From positions 372,001-436,000 of the forward strand of contig JAECYW010000033.1 in assembly GCA_023014335.1 (NCBI GenBank): DNA of 64,000 nt, in the 5' to 3' direction. Positions 12,350 through 24,677 of this stretch are shown here, piece after piece. How positions within the stretch are numbered: position 1 is the first letter of the stretch; the number at the start of each line of letters is the position of its first letter. The position numbers and the translations under genes were made by a program. The notes under the pieces are model-generated. The model was not told where the DNA came from, ran no database searches, and saw only the letters and a list, made by a program, of their open reading frames with translations. The stretch is from Galerina marginata (Eukaryota; Basidiomycota; Agaricomycetes; Agaricales; Galerinaceae).

Positions 12350-14122
12350 TCAGGAAAGTTCACACACATGGATGGTGGTACTGAATTGCGCGGTGGTCTT
12401 CTCATCGAACGATGGATTCATTTTGACCGGCCACTGTTCACCACTCACAGCACCGCCGGCGTGCGATGCACTAGCAACAGTCCTGCTGGAGCTATCCATC
12501 AGTACCACTCCGCCTGTCATAAGATTCGCTTTCCGCCTCGCATCCAAACTGAATGATTTGTTGAGTTAGAATCGGTGCGTGTCAATGAGCATTTTTATAA
12601 TGTTCACGTACTTGGCTAGGAAGGACATAGCATGGACTAGTTTTGTTGTTGAATTATTCTATGAACTGGCAGAAATCGAAGGAAAACATGACTTACTTGC
12701 ACCCATCTGGTAGCTGAGGAAAACATGCGAAAAATTAAAACCCAAGGCTGCAAACTAGCACATAAAACATCAGCGAACTCTCGTCAAGGGACGGCTCAGG
12801 ACTTTACCGTGCTTAATTCAACCAAGACAAGAATGCTGGGTGCCAGGAAAAATTAGTTCATCGCCTGGTAAACGAAGCCCAACCATAATACCTAGTGAGC
12901 AGCCCTGTGCTGATAAAATATAAAATGAGGGTGTTCACAAATTTCTTCGTCCTGTGGAGGTTTTCGTATGAGAAGGATGGATAAATAATTCCGGAATGGA
13001 CTGACTTTACAAGTTCTCCGCGACCACGGTACAAGTAATAAACTTGGAAGACGGCAATGAGGAGGTCACAAGCTCCATCTACGCAGAGCCAAGCTTGGAC
13101 AAGCCACTGGTGTTGATATGTAGTCAGAAGGTGGTAAAAATGTGGATTTGAATGGAGAAACTTGCCGACAATCCGCCAAGGGTGGCGAAATCCCTGTCTG
13201 AAGTCAATGCGAAGATCGTGATCGTAGAACACATCCCTGCAGAATGTTTGGGCAGAGTTAAGATATAAGCGACGGCTGCTTACCGAGTCCGGCGAGTGCT
13301 AAAACCACCTAAATATTCCACAAATATTAAATGCTAGAACTTTGGGCAAGGGAGTCGACGTACAATTACCCCATAAATCAAATAATTCCGGCCACTCACT
13401 AAAGGCCAATCAGAACATCAGTTGGCATGTATGGTTGCCTATTGAGAGACGGAAATAATTACGGAGAAATATACGATGAGCGTAGAACAACTGCACACTG
13501 CACGCGGCAAACGACTACAAGGACGTCGGGGTGATTGAATGGGATCAAAAGGTAGTTGTACAAAGGGAAACTTACGATTAATCCCAGATACACTCCCCAT
13601 TCCCTGTTGAATGACTGTTAGCGAATTCATGGTGACGCTGGCAGAATTAGATTTACCATGCCACATTGGCCAGTCTATCGTAATCCCCAAAGGACACGAC
13701 GAGGTAATGGTAGATCATTACTGTCTGAACAAGTCTGTTTAATCGCGTTCAATAAATATAAAAGGGATAGTGGGGTCACAATCGACTGACAAATTGAAGA
13801 CCTGGAGCCCGCTATGCCCCCTTAAGTCATGGCTGGATGTTTTATTTCAAGCCACTTACACAACCCAAGCAACCTAAACGGCTCTCTGTCAGTTTATCTT
13901 CGGTGTTCGTCTAACAAGGAAATTACCAATAACTTAATGATCATTTTGTCGCTTGGAAAGTGAAGATAATAATTATATCCCTGTACACAGATCAGCCCTA
14001 CCATCCTGTAATTTACAAAGAATAATTATTAGCCTTTTAAACCCGGGATCGAAGGAGACAAACCAGGAATTGAGGACAATCCCCAATTGGGCGGCGCCGA
14101 ACAGATTTAATAGCAGGTTCAT
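12350..14122 (-). CDS. DUF6534-type integral membrane protein, copy B
   Basis: The start at 14122 gives MNLLLNLFGAAQLGIVLNSW, collinear with copy A. The exon near 13235-13055 carries the Phe-Arg-Gln-rich loop and VQAWLCVDGACDLLIAVFQV-YYLYRGRGE. Next come TKKFVNTLILYFISTGLLTR and, in the terminal exon (12560-12350), FLAK-LDARRKANLMTGGVVL and a charged tail ending in TTIHVCELS. An upstream exon around 13700-13660 encodes the MIYHYLVVSFGDYDRL-like segment seen in all copies. These features fit the family's multi-helix layout; the role is not known. Spacing to copy A is about 2.4 kb and all four copies share one strand. I saw no break in the exons I could read, but not every small exon was phased. 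Confidence 0.75.
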
Positions 14123-17044
14123 TGTACAGATGAGGATGGATGCTGTCGTCTTTCTATTGAAGTGGCTCGCTATTTAAGCCCTCTCTCAGATCTCATCACA
14201 GGGCTCTAAATCGCTGTTGAAAGACAACTCACGGTTTTAATACCATCCGTCTATTTTTGCATGGGATATCCTCCATGAGCCAAATGGCCCGGTAACAGTT
14301 ACCTTCCGCGGCTATTCTTGGAACCGTCCATTTTATCTCATAAAAAAAAACATATCTCTGGCATTTCTGCCATGTAAGAAATGTAGACGAACAAATAAAA
14401 CCCGAAAGCTATTGTGAACTTCTACAGTACCTGGCGCCCGTCTTTAGTATTAGAATAATCGTAATGGAACTTCTGCGTGTAGTTCTCATGTTCCAGCCAG
14501 GACCTTCTTCTTTCTTCCCAAGGAAGTGTGGTTAGGAGCTCAAGTCGCACTTGGGGGAGATAGTATTCATTCGATGGAACGAACACGTCCGTTGACCTCA
14601 ATTGGAATACAGAGAGAAGTTTCACAGGATCAATAAAATCCTCTCGAGCGAATAGGTTTCTTCTGTTCCGAATCAAAGGTTTTGATCTTTCGGCACGCTC
14701 GTGTCGGCCAGCAGACATATAAATCAATAACATGCACAGGCTTGTCTGGGAGTTCCCACCGTACAATCCAATCCGTAGCTCTTGAACCGCCCCATTTTTT
14801 AGCCGATAAATGCCTCGCCTTAGTATTCATTCATAGACGGCGTAAATACGAATGAACGAGCGCATTACCGTACCAAAACCTAGAGTTTAGGTTATGATGA
14901 GAAGTAAATCACCAGACATCTTCTGATAGCCATATAGAAATCGTTTTTTCGGTCTAATAAAAGACAAGCTATCAGGATTTGATGCCTATCTATCAGTACC
15001 ATCTGAAGCCGTGAGGACCCCTCTGCCTCGATCATGATATACAGAGAATAATCAAGAAATTTCAGGGCATTTTTAGCTTCGCAACACTCAATGTATGACA
15101 ATGTTGCTGCGAGCGCTGCCGCTCATGAGGCACATCGTGCGTCACCAAGGACCAAGCATCTATCATATAGATATATTTAGCGTGGCTAGCTCGTCCTTCT
15201 CATTATTTTCCTGAGGAAAGAAATTTGAATCGGATCTCTCAACAAATTTCGAATCAAGTAAATCGTTGGTTTGATAGTAACTCCCTTACCGGGTCTGCCC
15301 TGGATAATGGCGAAAAAATTGAGCACCACTAGTCGCTATTGACGTCCTGGACTCAGAGATTGTCGCCTTGTCTACGCATCTCCGCCTTCCACTCAACTTC
15401 CGCTCTCATTTGGCACATCCACTTTATCAACTCAAACTCTAAGTCGCGACTTGAAGTCTGAGTTGGCCTGGCCTTTCAATCTAATACCTCTTTTATGAAG
15501 ATTCCTCGGATCTTTCAGCCTGAACCGACTCAGTGCATGCGCCTCCTGTGAATATCGCTATGTTCGACAGATCAGTCGAGATATCACCTCAAATTCACAC
15601 AATATTTTTGACCCAGTGCTGCTGATATATTACCCTCAAAGATTCAATCTTGTACCCGTGGGTAGCCACCCCGCCACTGGCAGCCACAAGTTTACTTGAC
15701 CTACAGCCTTACCTACACGCTTAGGTCCAATCAAATGAGCGTGGCTCAGTCACCCGGCCAAACCCGCGCTTTTCGCCTTTCAGTCCAAATACGGCGAACT
15801 ATTAGTCAGGATTTTGCAGATCTAGAGGACCCATCCTCGTCAGTGCCGACTCAGTTTGTTTATATACCTCCGGCGTCTCTGCAACTATCTCCAACCCCTC
15901 AACGACCGTTATTTCTCGTGACTCGTGAGTAAGCATCAAGTTCGCAATGAATACTAAATTGCAGCACAACTCACCAGATTCAATTTTTAAGCCGCGGTAT
16001 TCAGTAGCTGTAATCTTAGCTGATATCGTCTCTCTCAGCAGCCTACACGCGGATGACAGGTACTGTACTCCAACATACAGACTGTACTTCGCAAAACAGG
16101 ACAATAGCAACTGAACACTCTGTTTTCTCAGTTCTGTGATTGGCCCGAACTCGATGTCTACATTCGTCCGCTGGAACACATATGGCTCCTTCTCTCTTCG
16201 CCAAGGAGTCTTACCTCCAGGTGAGCATCTTCCGACCCAACCCCTCGTCATGGCCCCAGCGGCATCAGACAGTCGGTTCCTGAAGGAAACTCTCTTCCCT
16301 CTTCCGGCTCTATGTCCCCCCGTTCTTCGTCATTATCATTTTTACAAGCAAGCCCAACATTCTAACCTTGTCACTCGCAACGCCGTGCCTACGCGGGCGG
16401 AACATAACACTTCGGAGGAGGTAGGGAAAAGCGACGATTGGTCGATGACTGGGTCGGAGCGGCTCGGGGGACGAGGGCCATGAGGTCTTTCGGGCGTATT
16501 CTGTTCTGCATCAATTGGTGAGTCACCCACGTCGCCTGATTTTGTCATTGAGCCTCCAGCCTCCGAGCCTGGCCTCCTGTGCTATTACTAGTCCGACAAG
16601 TGTCTTTGGGCAAAAAACTTGACTCGGATCCTTAATACGAAGGGATGGATCACTACGAGATTAACGCTTCCCCTAAACGAGATGCTAACACCAAAAGGCC
16701 TGAAGGTAAGCGATAATCGATGCTTCCTGATGACTTCATGCTCGTACGATGTCAAAACCGGAAGCGCGTTGGCTTTAATGAATTTGATTTTCCGAGGTCT
16801 TTTCCCTCCCAGAGCACCGCTAAATGGTGGCCAACGACTAAACTTGTCCCCACCGGCGACTCTCATGTGCAATATAATGTCGTCCATGCCCATATCTCGG
16901 CGATTTTATCCTCATTGCCTCTGGGACTTAAAGATTAAATCCTAAGCTTCCCTGTCTAACCCGCTTGTGCTACTATTCTCTGGCTGGTGTAATATTACCT
17001 TCCCGATTGCACCAGGCTCTGAATTCTGGCGGTGAAAAATAGTG
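14123..17044. other. Spacer between DUF6534 copies B and C
   Basis: Minus-strand readings at 14422-14830 (with KWGGSRATDWIVRWELPDK) and 14892-15101 occupy the same place as short readings upstream of copies C and D and look like a decayed companion of the unit. The region 15690-16230 matches the ferredoxin 5' region (separate entry). From 16590 the C-unit duplication begins. I see no intact gene. Confidence 0.4.
15690..16230 (+). pseudogene. Possible relic of the ferredoxin 5' region
   Basis: Two matches occur in the same order as upstream of and within the intact ferredoxin gene. First, 15910-15975 (ending GTGAGTAAGC, then a CGCAATGAAT and CTCACC context) resembles 23045-23105. Second, GTCTACATTCGTC-GCTGG at 16156 resembles 23457, which is the exon 1 / intron 1 border of the ferredoxin. 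The spacing differs (about 230 versus 400 bp) and there is no readable ferredoxin Cys motif. I infer a decayed partial copy carried along with the DUF6534 duplications. Chance similarity is not excluded. Confidence 0.3.
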
Positions 17045-19830
17045 TTAAATTGGCTGGACCGGAATCGGTTGCAGCAGAATTTCACGCACCGGAATGGATG
17101 TACTGGATCGCGAGCTGGCCCTCTCGGAAAAGTCGTTGTCATTTACTCTGAACTGCAATGGCCCGCTCGCAGTATGTCCAGTATGCGGTCCACTCGTGGC
17201 GCTCTTACCGGAACTATCTACCATGACAACTCCACTACTCCTCAGTCGCATATTTCGCCTTGCGTCCAAACTAGATTGGATTTTAGTCAGAATTGATGCA
17301 AAAAGAGACCTTAATGTTCACATACTTGGCTAGAAAAGACATCGCATGGACTGGAAAATTCTATGAATAAAGAAATATCGACGGGACGATAAGACTTACT
17401 TGCACCCATCTGGTAGCTAAGGAAGACATGCGCGAAATTGAAGCCCAGGACCGCAAACTATACACAAATTATCAGCGCTTTCCCGAGAAAGGTTGCTTAA
17501 TGGCTTTACCGAGATAAATTCGAACATGACAAGGATGCTTGACGCAACAAAATTAGTTTGTTAATTGAAGCTGGAGTCAATCTTACCTCGTGAGAAGTCC
17601 AGTGCTGATAAGATATAAAATGAGCGTGTTCACAAATCGTGTCGTGCTGAAGAGATGAAAAGACGCTCTGTGATTCTTCTGGCAATTAGAAAAGTTTGAA
17701 GTTCGACTGACTTTGGAAGCCCGCAACGCTGGCGATACAAGTAATAAACTTGAAAAACAGCAATAAGAATGTCACAGGCGCCGTCTACGCAGAGCCAAGC
17801 CTGAACGAGCCACTGGAATTGACAACCATTTAAAAGGTGAGAAAAGCGGATTTTACGCAAATACTGACCGACATGCTTCCAAGCTTGGCGAAATTTGTAT
17901 CTGCCGTCAATCCAAGTATCACGACGGCCGAACACATCCCTGTAATAGAATATGTGTACGCAGAGTCAAGGATCGTATGGCAACTGCTTACCAAGTGCGC
18001 CGAGTGCCAAAATTACCTAGGCAAATATTAAATGCTGGGACTTTATTCAAGAAGAATTCTCGTACAATTATTCCAAGAATTAAGTAGTTCTGACCACTCA
18101 CTAGAGCAGAAAAGAAATGTTAGTCAATGAATAACCGCCGCCAATCGAGGGATCATAAATTCACGGTGAAAGATGCGATAGGCATAGAACACCTGGACAC
18201 TGCATGCACCAAGTGCCTTCAAGAACGTCAGGACACTTCAAAAAATTAAAGCGAGGTGACACAGTGAGACTCACAATTAGACCTAAGTAAATCGACCACT
18301 CCCTATTATAGCGCATTAAACGAAATAAGGTAGGCGATGGAAAATCCAAATTACCATGCCACTTCGAAAAGTCTGTCGTAATCCCCAAAGGATACGATGA
18401 CATAGTGGTACATCGTTGTTGTCTGAATAAATCTATGTAACCTCGTTTAAATTATGTCGCAGAGAACGTAAGATCTCAAATGACTCACAAATTGAATATC
18501 TGGAGAACTCTAAACATCTTTGAATTCATATTTGGGTGTTTTACTGGATGCATTACTTACAGGACCCAGGCAACCTAACCAAGTGTTCCCGTCAGTTCAT
18601 TTCCAATTATGACGCCAAAAAGAAATTACCAAGATCTTCAAGACCATGGCGTCGCGAGGGAAGTTAAGGTAATAACTATAGCCCTGCGCACAGACCAGCC
18701 CTACCATCCTAATTTACAAAGAACCGCGGTTAGTATTTCGAGGTCAGAGGTCGAACTGAAACAGACCAGGCATTGAAGACAACTCCTAACTGTCCGGCGC
18801 CAAAAAGAGTGACCAGCAAATTCATGGTACGGATAAGGATGGAAGATACCGTCTTCCATTGAAATGTCCTTCTCTTTAAGCAGTCTTTCCGGTCCCGTGG
18901 CAGAACTCAAAACAGTTCTCGAAGTTCGAACGATCTACACACATCTGTCAGCTTCGATAATGGGGTACTTGATCATCAGTTGTTGGAACGACGCCTGGAA
19001 GGATTGCCAACATCGCTTCACCTAGAGACCCCGTTAATTGAGCTATGGCTCCCCCAGCGTCTAAAAGACTACGGGCCAAAAAAAAAAACTACTTAGCCTG
19101 AGATGCCGTCAGTGGTTTGATTCGCCCGTTGATGTCAAACTGTTTACAAGGCTATGCGTAATTCACATCCTGAGTCTGCTTGTCTTCAAGGCTGGGACTG
19201 CAGTCAGAAGCTGTAATCACGATTAGGCGCCGGTGCAGCAGGAACAGGAGCGTGAAACGAGTTGGAATGCGAAATAGGATGGGTACAAAGTCCAGACAAC
19301 GATGCTTTCATGGTCTCATCCGATGATAATTCGTATTGGACAACGTTCAGAAGACATCCACAGAACGAAACAGTTGTGATCTGAGAGAAGCACAGGTTGT
19401 AGCAGAGTAGAGTATAGCCTGACGATCGCTTATGGTTTGACGTCTACGAATTACTCGGGGGCGGTCACTGGGCAGCTTAGGTGTTGCCAGAGGTGGTTTA
19501 AGTAATCGAGGACTATTGATTGGGTGGTAAATTAGGAAAGCTTCCTGCTCTGCACCGCCGCAAGGAAAATCTTCCTTCTGCTCCAATAAAAGGTTAGAGA
19601 TATCACACACACACTGCCCATCGGTATCCTCTGATGCTAAGAAGTTTGATCTGCTCTAACGATAACTGAACTGTAAAGTCGTCTCGCGTCCTGTTGTTTT
19701 TCACCGCCCATGGAATATCAAGTTTTGCGGGCTTTGCGGGTTGCATGACACGTCCTGCGGCTACCAACACTGAAAGCAGCTTCAATTTTAACTGATCATC
19801 ATTCATTTATAGTCCGGTTTCTTCTTGGAC
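16590..19830. repeat. Segmental duplication unit containing DUF6534 copy C
   Basis: The stretch downstream of gene C (from about 16640, with GATAATCGATG-TTCCTGATGA), the gene, and the stretch upstream of it (19330-19830, with GTATAGCCTGACGATCGCTT and a short CA repeat) are matched in the same order by 19930-22770. The repeat unit is therefore larger than the gene. Borders are by eye. Confidence 0.65.
17045..18825 (-). CDS. DUF6534-type integral membrane protein, copy C
   Basis: The ATG at 18825 starts MNLLVTLFGAGQLGVVFNAW, followed by a GTCTGT intron and VGLVCAQGYSYYLNFPRD. I could follow most of the chain: a tiny VAWVL exon, an IFNL exon, TTTMYHYVIVSFGDYDRLFE near 18430-18370, EWSIYLGLI, LTFLKALGACSVQVFYAYRI near 18230-18170, VILALGALG, FRQAWKHVGQYL, and VQAWLCVDGACDILIAVFQV-YYLYRQRCGLPKS near 17830-17690. 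The last exon (17275-17045) carries LDARRNMRLRSSGVV and a Ser-rich tail. The many very small exons are a feature of the family here. No inactivating change was seen, so C is the reference copy for judging D. Confidence 0.78.
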
Positions 19831-20245
19831 CTCTTCCCGAAAATAAGAAGAGCAATTTTCCCGACGACTCTGTATCCTGGACTTGTCCTGGAAACAGATA
19901 TCCCCTTGCTTGCAAGTATGTCACGACGTGATTAAGCTTTCCTAAAAACGAAAGGAGTAACAGCGCTTGAAGGTGGGCGGTAATCGATAATTCCTGATAA
20001 CTTCATCCACATCCAGTGTCAAAAATGGAAGCACGTTGTTATTTGGTTCGCCAGTAACTTCATTTCTTTTTAGGGCACCGCCAAGCTGTAGCCAACTCCG
20101 CGGTGATTCTGCAACTAATATTTTCACCAGGACAATCCCCCTCGTTCCGCGCAATGTGGTTCATGCTCGTATCTCGGCGACTTTATCCTCATTGCCTCCG
20201 CCAGTGGGTCTTGAATCCTGAAATTCCCTGGTCAACCCGCCTGTG
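18826..20245. other. Spacer between DUF6534 copies C and D
   Basis: It holds the upstream part of the C unit (19330-19830) and the downstream part of the D unit (from 19930). A minus-strand reading at 19603-19806 (MNDDQLKLKLLSVLVAAGRV) and another at 19347-19610 are matched only by degraded sequence upstream of D, so I do not call them genes. A 9-A run lies near 19080. Confidence 0.4.
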
Positions 20246-22770
20246 CTACTGTTTTCTGTCTGGGGTAATATTGACGTCCCGATTATACCAGGCTCTGAAA
20301 TCTGGTGGTGAATAGCGGTGATAAATCAGCCGCACAGGAATCGGTTGCAGCGGACGTTCACGCACCGGAATGGATGTATTGCGTCGCGAGCTTGTCATCT
20401 CGGAAAATTCGTTATCAGTCACTTTGAACCGCAATTCCCCTATACTCGTAGTATGCGGTTTGCCGGAGCTATCTGCCGTGACCACACTATCCATTAGTCG
20501 CTTATATCGCCTTGCATCCAAACTGGATTGGGTTTTAGTTAGAACTGTTGCGTAAAGAGACCCTAACGGTCACCCACTTGGCTAAGAAAGACATCGCATG
20601 GACTGGCGATCCTATGAGTAAATAAATATCGACGGGACGATAAGCCTTACTTGCACCCATCTGGTAGCTAAGGAGAACATGGGCGAAATTGAAGCCCAGG
20701 ACCGCAAACTATGCACGCAAATTAGCGCTTTCTAGAGAAAGGTTGCCTAATGACTTTACCGAGATTAATTCGAATATGACAAGGATGCTAAACGCAATGA
20801 AATTACTTGGTTAATCGAAGGTGTAAAATATTACCTCGTGAGAAGCCCAGTGCTGATGAAATATAAAATGAGAATGTTCACAAATCGCATCGTCCTAAAA
20901 GGATGAAAAGACATCTGTAATGCTTCTGGCAATTAGAAATAAAGCCGACTAACCTTGGAAGCCCGCAACGCTGGCGATACAAGTAATAAACTTGGACAAC
21001 GGCAATAAGAAGGTCGCAGGCACCATCTACGCAGAGCCAAGCCTGAACAAGCCACTGGAATTGATAGATCTTTAAACGGAGAGAAATGAGAGAAATGGGC
21101 ATTTTATAAACAGACAAATGTCCCGGTAATCTTATCGAAATTCGTATCTGTCGTTAATGCAAGAATCATAACCGCCGAACACAGCCCTGTAACAGGTGTA
21201 GGCGAAGTTGAGATCCAAATGGCGACTGCTTACCTAGTCCAGCGAGTGCCAGAATTATCTAGGCAAAAATTAAATGCTGGGACTTTGTTCGACAAGAATT
21301 CTCGTACAATTATCCCACAAATAATGTAATTGCGACTATGACTCACTAGAGCCAATGGGAACGTTAGTAGCCTGATAACTTGCAATTGAGGGAAAAGGAA
21401 ATTTACAACGAAAGATACGATATGCATAGAACAATTGAACGCTGCATGCACCCACTGCCTTCAAGAAGGTCAGTCCACTTCAAATAAATCAAATCGAGGC
21501 GACATGGGGGACTTACTATTAGGCCTAAGTACAGCGACCATTCCCTGTTATAGCACATTAAACGCAAGAAAATAGGCGATGGAGGATCCAAATTCTACCA
21601 TGCCACTTCAAAGAGTTTGTCGTAATCCCCAAAGGATACGATAAGGTAATGGTACATTGTTGTTGTCTGAATGAGCCTATGTATCCACGTTCAATCTATG
21701 TCCCAGAAAATGTAAGATTTTGATTGACTCACAAGTTGAAGATCTGAATTACTCTAAATTCCGTTGAATCCATATCTGTGTTTTTATACTGGGACCTTTA
21801 CTTACAAGACCCAGGCAACCTAACCAAGGCCCCGTCAGTCCATTTCCAGTTATCGACGCCAAATGAAAATTACCAATATCTTCAAGACCATGGGGTCGCC
21901 AGGGGAGGTGAGATAATAACTATACCCCTGCGCACAGACTAGCCCTACCATCCTGTAATTTGAAAAGACCAACGATTAGTATTTCGATCTCATAGGTCGA
22001 ACTAAAGCTGACCAGGCATTGAAGACAACCCTAATTGACCGGCGCCAAAAAGAGTGACCAGTAAGTTCATGGTACGGATAAGGATGAAGACGGTATCTTC
22101 CGTTGAAGTACCCTGCTTTTTAGCAGTCTTTCCGGTCCCGTGGCAGAACTTAAAATGGTCCTCATGTTCGAACGATCTACACACATCCGTCAACTTCAAT
22201 AAACCCGATGATATATTTGTTTAGGTCAACGTAGCGAAGCATGAAAAGGTCCACAGAACAAGACATTTGTGGTCTGAAAGAAGCACAGTATAGCCTGACG
22301 ATCGCTTGTGGTTCCACGTCTATGAATAACTCGGGGTTGGTACTGGACGGCTCAGATGTTATCAGAGGCGGTTCAATAATCGCGGACTTTTGATTGGGTG
22401 GTAAACTAGGAAAGCTCCATGGGGTCCGCCCTGCTCCGCCTTAATGAAAATCTTCCTTCTGCTCTAACACAAGGTAAGAAATATTATCTCACACACACAC
22501 ACTGTCCATCGGTATTCTCTGACGCTAAGAAGTCTGATCCAAAATAACTGAAAACTTAGTATCTCGAAGCATGTTTTTTTCTCATCGCCCACGCAGTACT
22601 ATGGAGTTTTTGCGGGCTTTGCGGTTCGCATAACACATCTGCGGCTACCAACAGCAAAACCAGCTCTCGTGTAGATGTTTTATTGCAGCCAATTTCAATA
22701 ATCATCTGTATTCCGGTCCTTCCCACTGGCCAGTCGCTCTGTCTGCCAAGAAGCAAGAAGAAAGGCAATT
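19930..22770. repeat. Segmental duplication unit containing DUF6534 copy D
   Basis: This is the second copy of the unit at 16590-19830, with the same order of downstream flank, gene and upstream flank. The upstream flank is recognisable at 22240-22770 by AGTATAGCCTGACGATCGCTTG, CTCGGGG and a (CA)n tract at 22490-22502. It shows scattered small indels relative to the first unit. Confidence 0.65.
20246..22070 (-). pseudogene. DUF6534 copy D with 1-nt deletion in exon 1
   Basis: The gene is collinear with copy C: ATG at 22070 (MNLLVTLFGAGQLG), the core VQAWLCVDGACDLLIAVVQV-YYLYRQRCGLPR near 21070-20950, and the terminal exon LDARRYKRLMDSVVTADSSG near 20520. Between codons 14 and 16 of exon 1, copies A, B and C all have 19 bases between the GGCGCC/GGCACC motif and the shared GA(A/G)GA(C/T)(A/G)A context, while D has 18 (near 22030). 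The frame therefore runs out of the family sequence before the first intron. Downstream exons still look conserved, so the break is recent, or an alternative start is used, or the base is a sequence error. Confidence 0.65.
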
Positions 22771-23184
22771 TGGCCAGCGAATCAGGTTATTTCTTTACGA
22801 CGTATGGGTAATCCAGGTCTTTTATACACAGTTATACACTTGGCTTACATTCTTCCAGACTACGAGGTCCAACAAGCGACCAAAGCTCGTTTCGTACCGA
22901 TGTCCCCACCAGCTAGCAAAGCTTGGTCCAAATTTAGCAATCCATTGGTCAGCATAGGACGGGCCTTTTGCGGAAGGCCGATTCCAATGTTGACTTCGTT
23001 TGCTCACCTCGACGCGTCGACAAAAGTACCTTTAAGCCCTCTGAGGCCCTATTTCTTGTGAGTAAGCTCTTTTAAACACAACATCCGCAATAAAGCTCAC
23101 CTTTACTTCATAGGGAAACCTGCTTCCCAGAAGAAAAAATTTATGACCTGTTATTAATTATCGACTTTCATTCGGAACTTCGCA
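22071..23184. other. Upstream flank of D and ferredoxin 5' region
   Basis: Bases 22240-22770 are the D-unit upstream flank. A plus-strand reading at 22804-23061 lies directly upstream of the ferredoxin ATG and ends at a GTGAGTAAGC sequence. It could be a 5' untranslated exon, but I cannot show that it is coding. Confidence 0.35.
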
Positions 23185-24677
23185 ATGCTTTCATCCACAA
23201 CCCTTCATTCTCCGTATTTCCATGGTTTTTTAAGGCCTATATCTCGTTGTACAGCACAACGGCTCTCGTATTCGCCTCACTCAACATTGCCTACACCGCT
23301 TTATCCATCAGCCGCAGCTCGGTGTTACCACTCACGAAAAGCAAGCCCTGCACTTCGACAGACGCAAAACGTACTTTCCAGGCCTGGAAGAACGCAACGG
23401 AGGAGGAGTATCTTCTCAGTTGAGGCAAACTCTTTCCAGGTTACACGACCCCAGAGTCTACATTCGTCTGCTGGTGCGTTTTATATACATTTGGCTCTAT
23501 CTCCGCTCTTGGCTAACGAACCTCATCTCGACTCGTTTGGACAGTCCTACGGCATATGGGAATCGATCGACCAACTCCAGGAACAGGGTAAGTGCCCATA
23601 TCTACTTCATGTATGAGTCCGTTTCTGACTTAACGCCACTCCTTGACTCTTCCCTTACTCGTTGTGCAAACCCCACTTTGTTCGGCCGGCGACGACAACT
23701 CAGACTCAAAGTGCACTTTAAAGACTCACACGGGAATCTTATCAAGACGGTGGAAGCTAACGAGGGAGACGACATCCTTGCGATAGCTCATGAGTACGAC
23801 ATCGATTTGGAGGGTGCGTCACTTCATCTATCTTCAGAAGTCTTGATGCTGACTCTGATTTCCTCCTCTATCCTTTCTCTCTCCGCCTTCATCCCTCGCT
23901 TCGGTCTTTGGTCCTCCCTATTGGACGTCTCCACCCCGTTCATCTCAACCTTAACCCGCTGCTCTGGCCTCTTCTTCTCCCCTGCTCATCGCTGCCTCCT
24001 TTTCCGGACCTACAGGGGCTTGCGAAGGCTCAGTGGCATGTTCAACATGTCATGTCATCCTCCCAACGGAGTACTACGACATCCTCCCTGAGCCGGAGGA
24101 TGACGAGAACGACATGCTCGATATGGCCTTTGGTCTGACGGACACCAGCCGACTGGGCTGCCAGGTGAAGATGACGAAGGCGCTGGACGGGATTACGTGC
24201 ACCCTCCCTTCTGCCACACGAAATATGTTCGTTGATGGTGTGTGATTCATTTTTCGTTCCGTTCTCTTTCAACACCTTTCTACATTTGCCTCCTACACTG
24301 GGCGCAAAAACGATTTTTCGGAGGTGAAAAATACGATTCTCATCTATTAAAAAATTATGACTGATTGAATTCCAAAAATGTATTACCTTATGGAGTACCG
24401 AAAAAATATATGGAGTACCGTCGGTACTCCATAAGGTAATATATTTTTGAATTTCAAACATTCATAATTTTCTAATGAATGAGAAACATATTTTTAGAGT
24501 GCGAAAAGCACCTTTTGCGCGTAGTGCTATGTCTGTTCTTCCTGGTGTAAAGTCTGCGTTCGACGTTCAGGGTTGACCTGTTAACGTCAACCCGTCCTCT
24601 CTCCATTTGTTTACCCCTCATTTCGAAATGACTTTTACTTACAATTATTTGTCGTAGGCAAGAAATCGTCACATTAG
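23185..24677 (+). CDS. YAH1: Mitochondrial adrenodoxin-type [2Fe-2S] ferredoxin
   Basis: Five exons phase cleanly: 23185-23473, 23545-23587, 23704-23813, 24016-24237 and 24658-24677 (227 codons plus stop). Exon 1 is a long Arg/Ser-rich mitochondrial presequence. The mature part starts around [20 protein letters not shown], followed by [20 protein letters not shown]. The cluster motif [10 protein letters not shown] gives the C-x5-C-x2-C spacing and the fourth ligand is in [34 protein letters not shown] is the acidic partner-binding helix, and the end reads NMFVDGKKSSH. In fungi this protein passes electrons from ferredoxin reductase to mitochondrial Fe-S cluster assembly and heme A synthesis. 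The last intron is 420 nt and contains a MITE. Without splicing it, the reading stops as NMFVDGV at 24245. The symbol is given by orthology to the yeast gene. Confidence 0.93.
24296..24526. mobile_element. Palindromic MITE / foldback element inside the ferredoxin intron
   Basis: The 231-bp element is an almost full-length imperfect inverted repeat. Outer ends read CACTGGGCGCAAAA and, on the other strand, CACTACGCGCAAAA. Inner arms share ATTACCTTATGGAGTACC and its complement around 24388-24440. It is flanked on both sides by CTA (24293-24295 and 24527-24529), consistent with a 3-bp (or TA) target duplication. It has no coding capacity and is AT-rich against its surroundings. It lies wholly in the last ferredoxin intron (24238-24657). 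Confidence 0.85.

Noticed and set aside
24303..24520. Palindrome as a transcription terminator
   Set aside because: It has element-like ends and a target duplication and lies inside an intron with a coding exon downstream.
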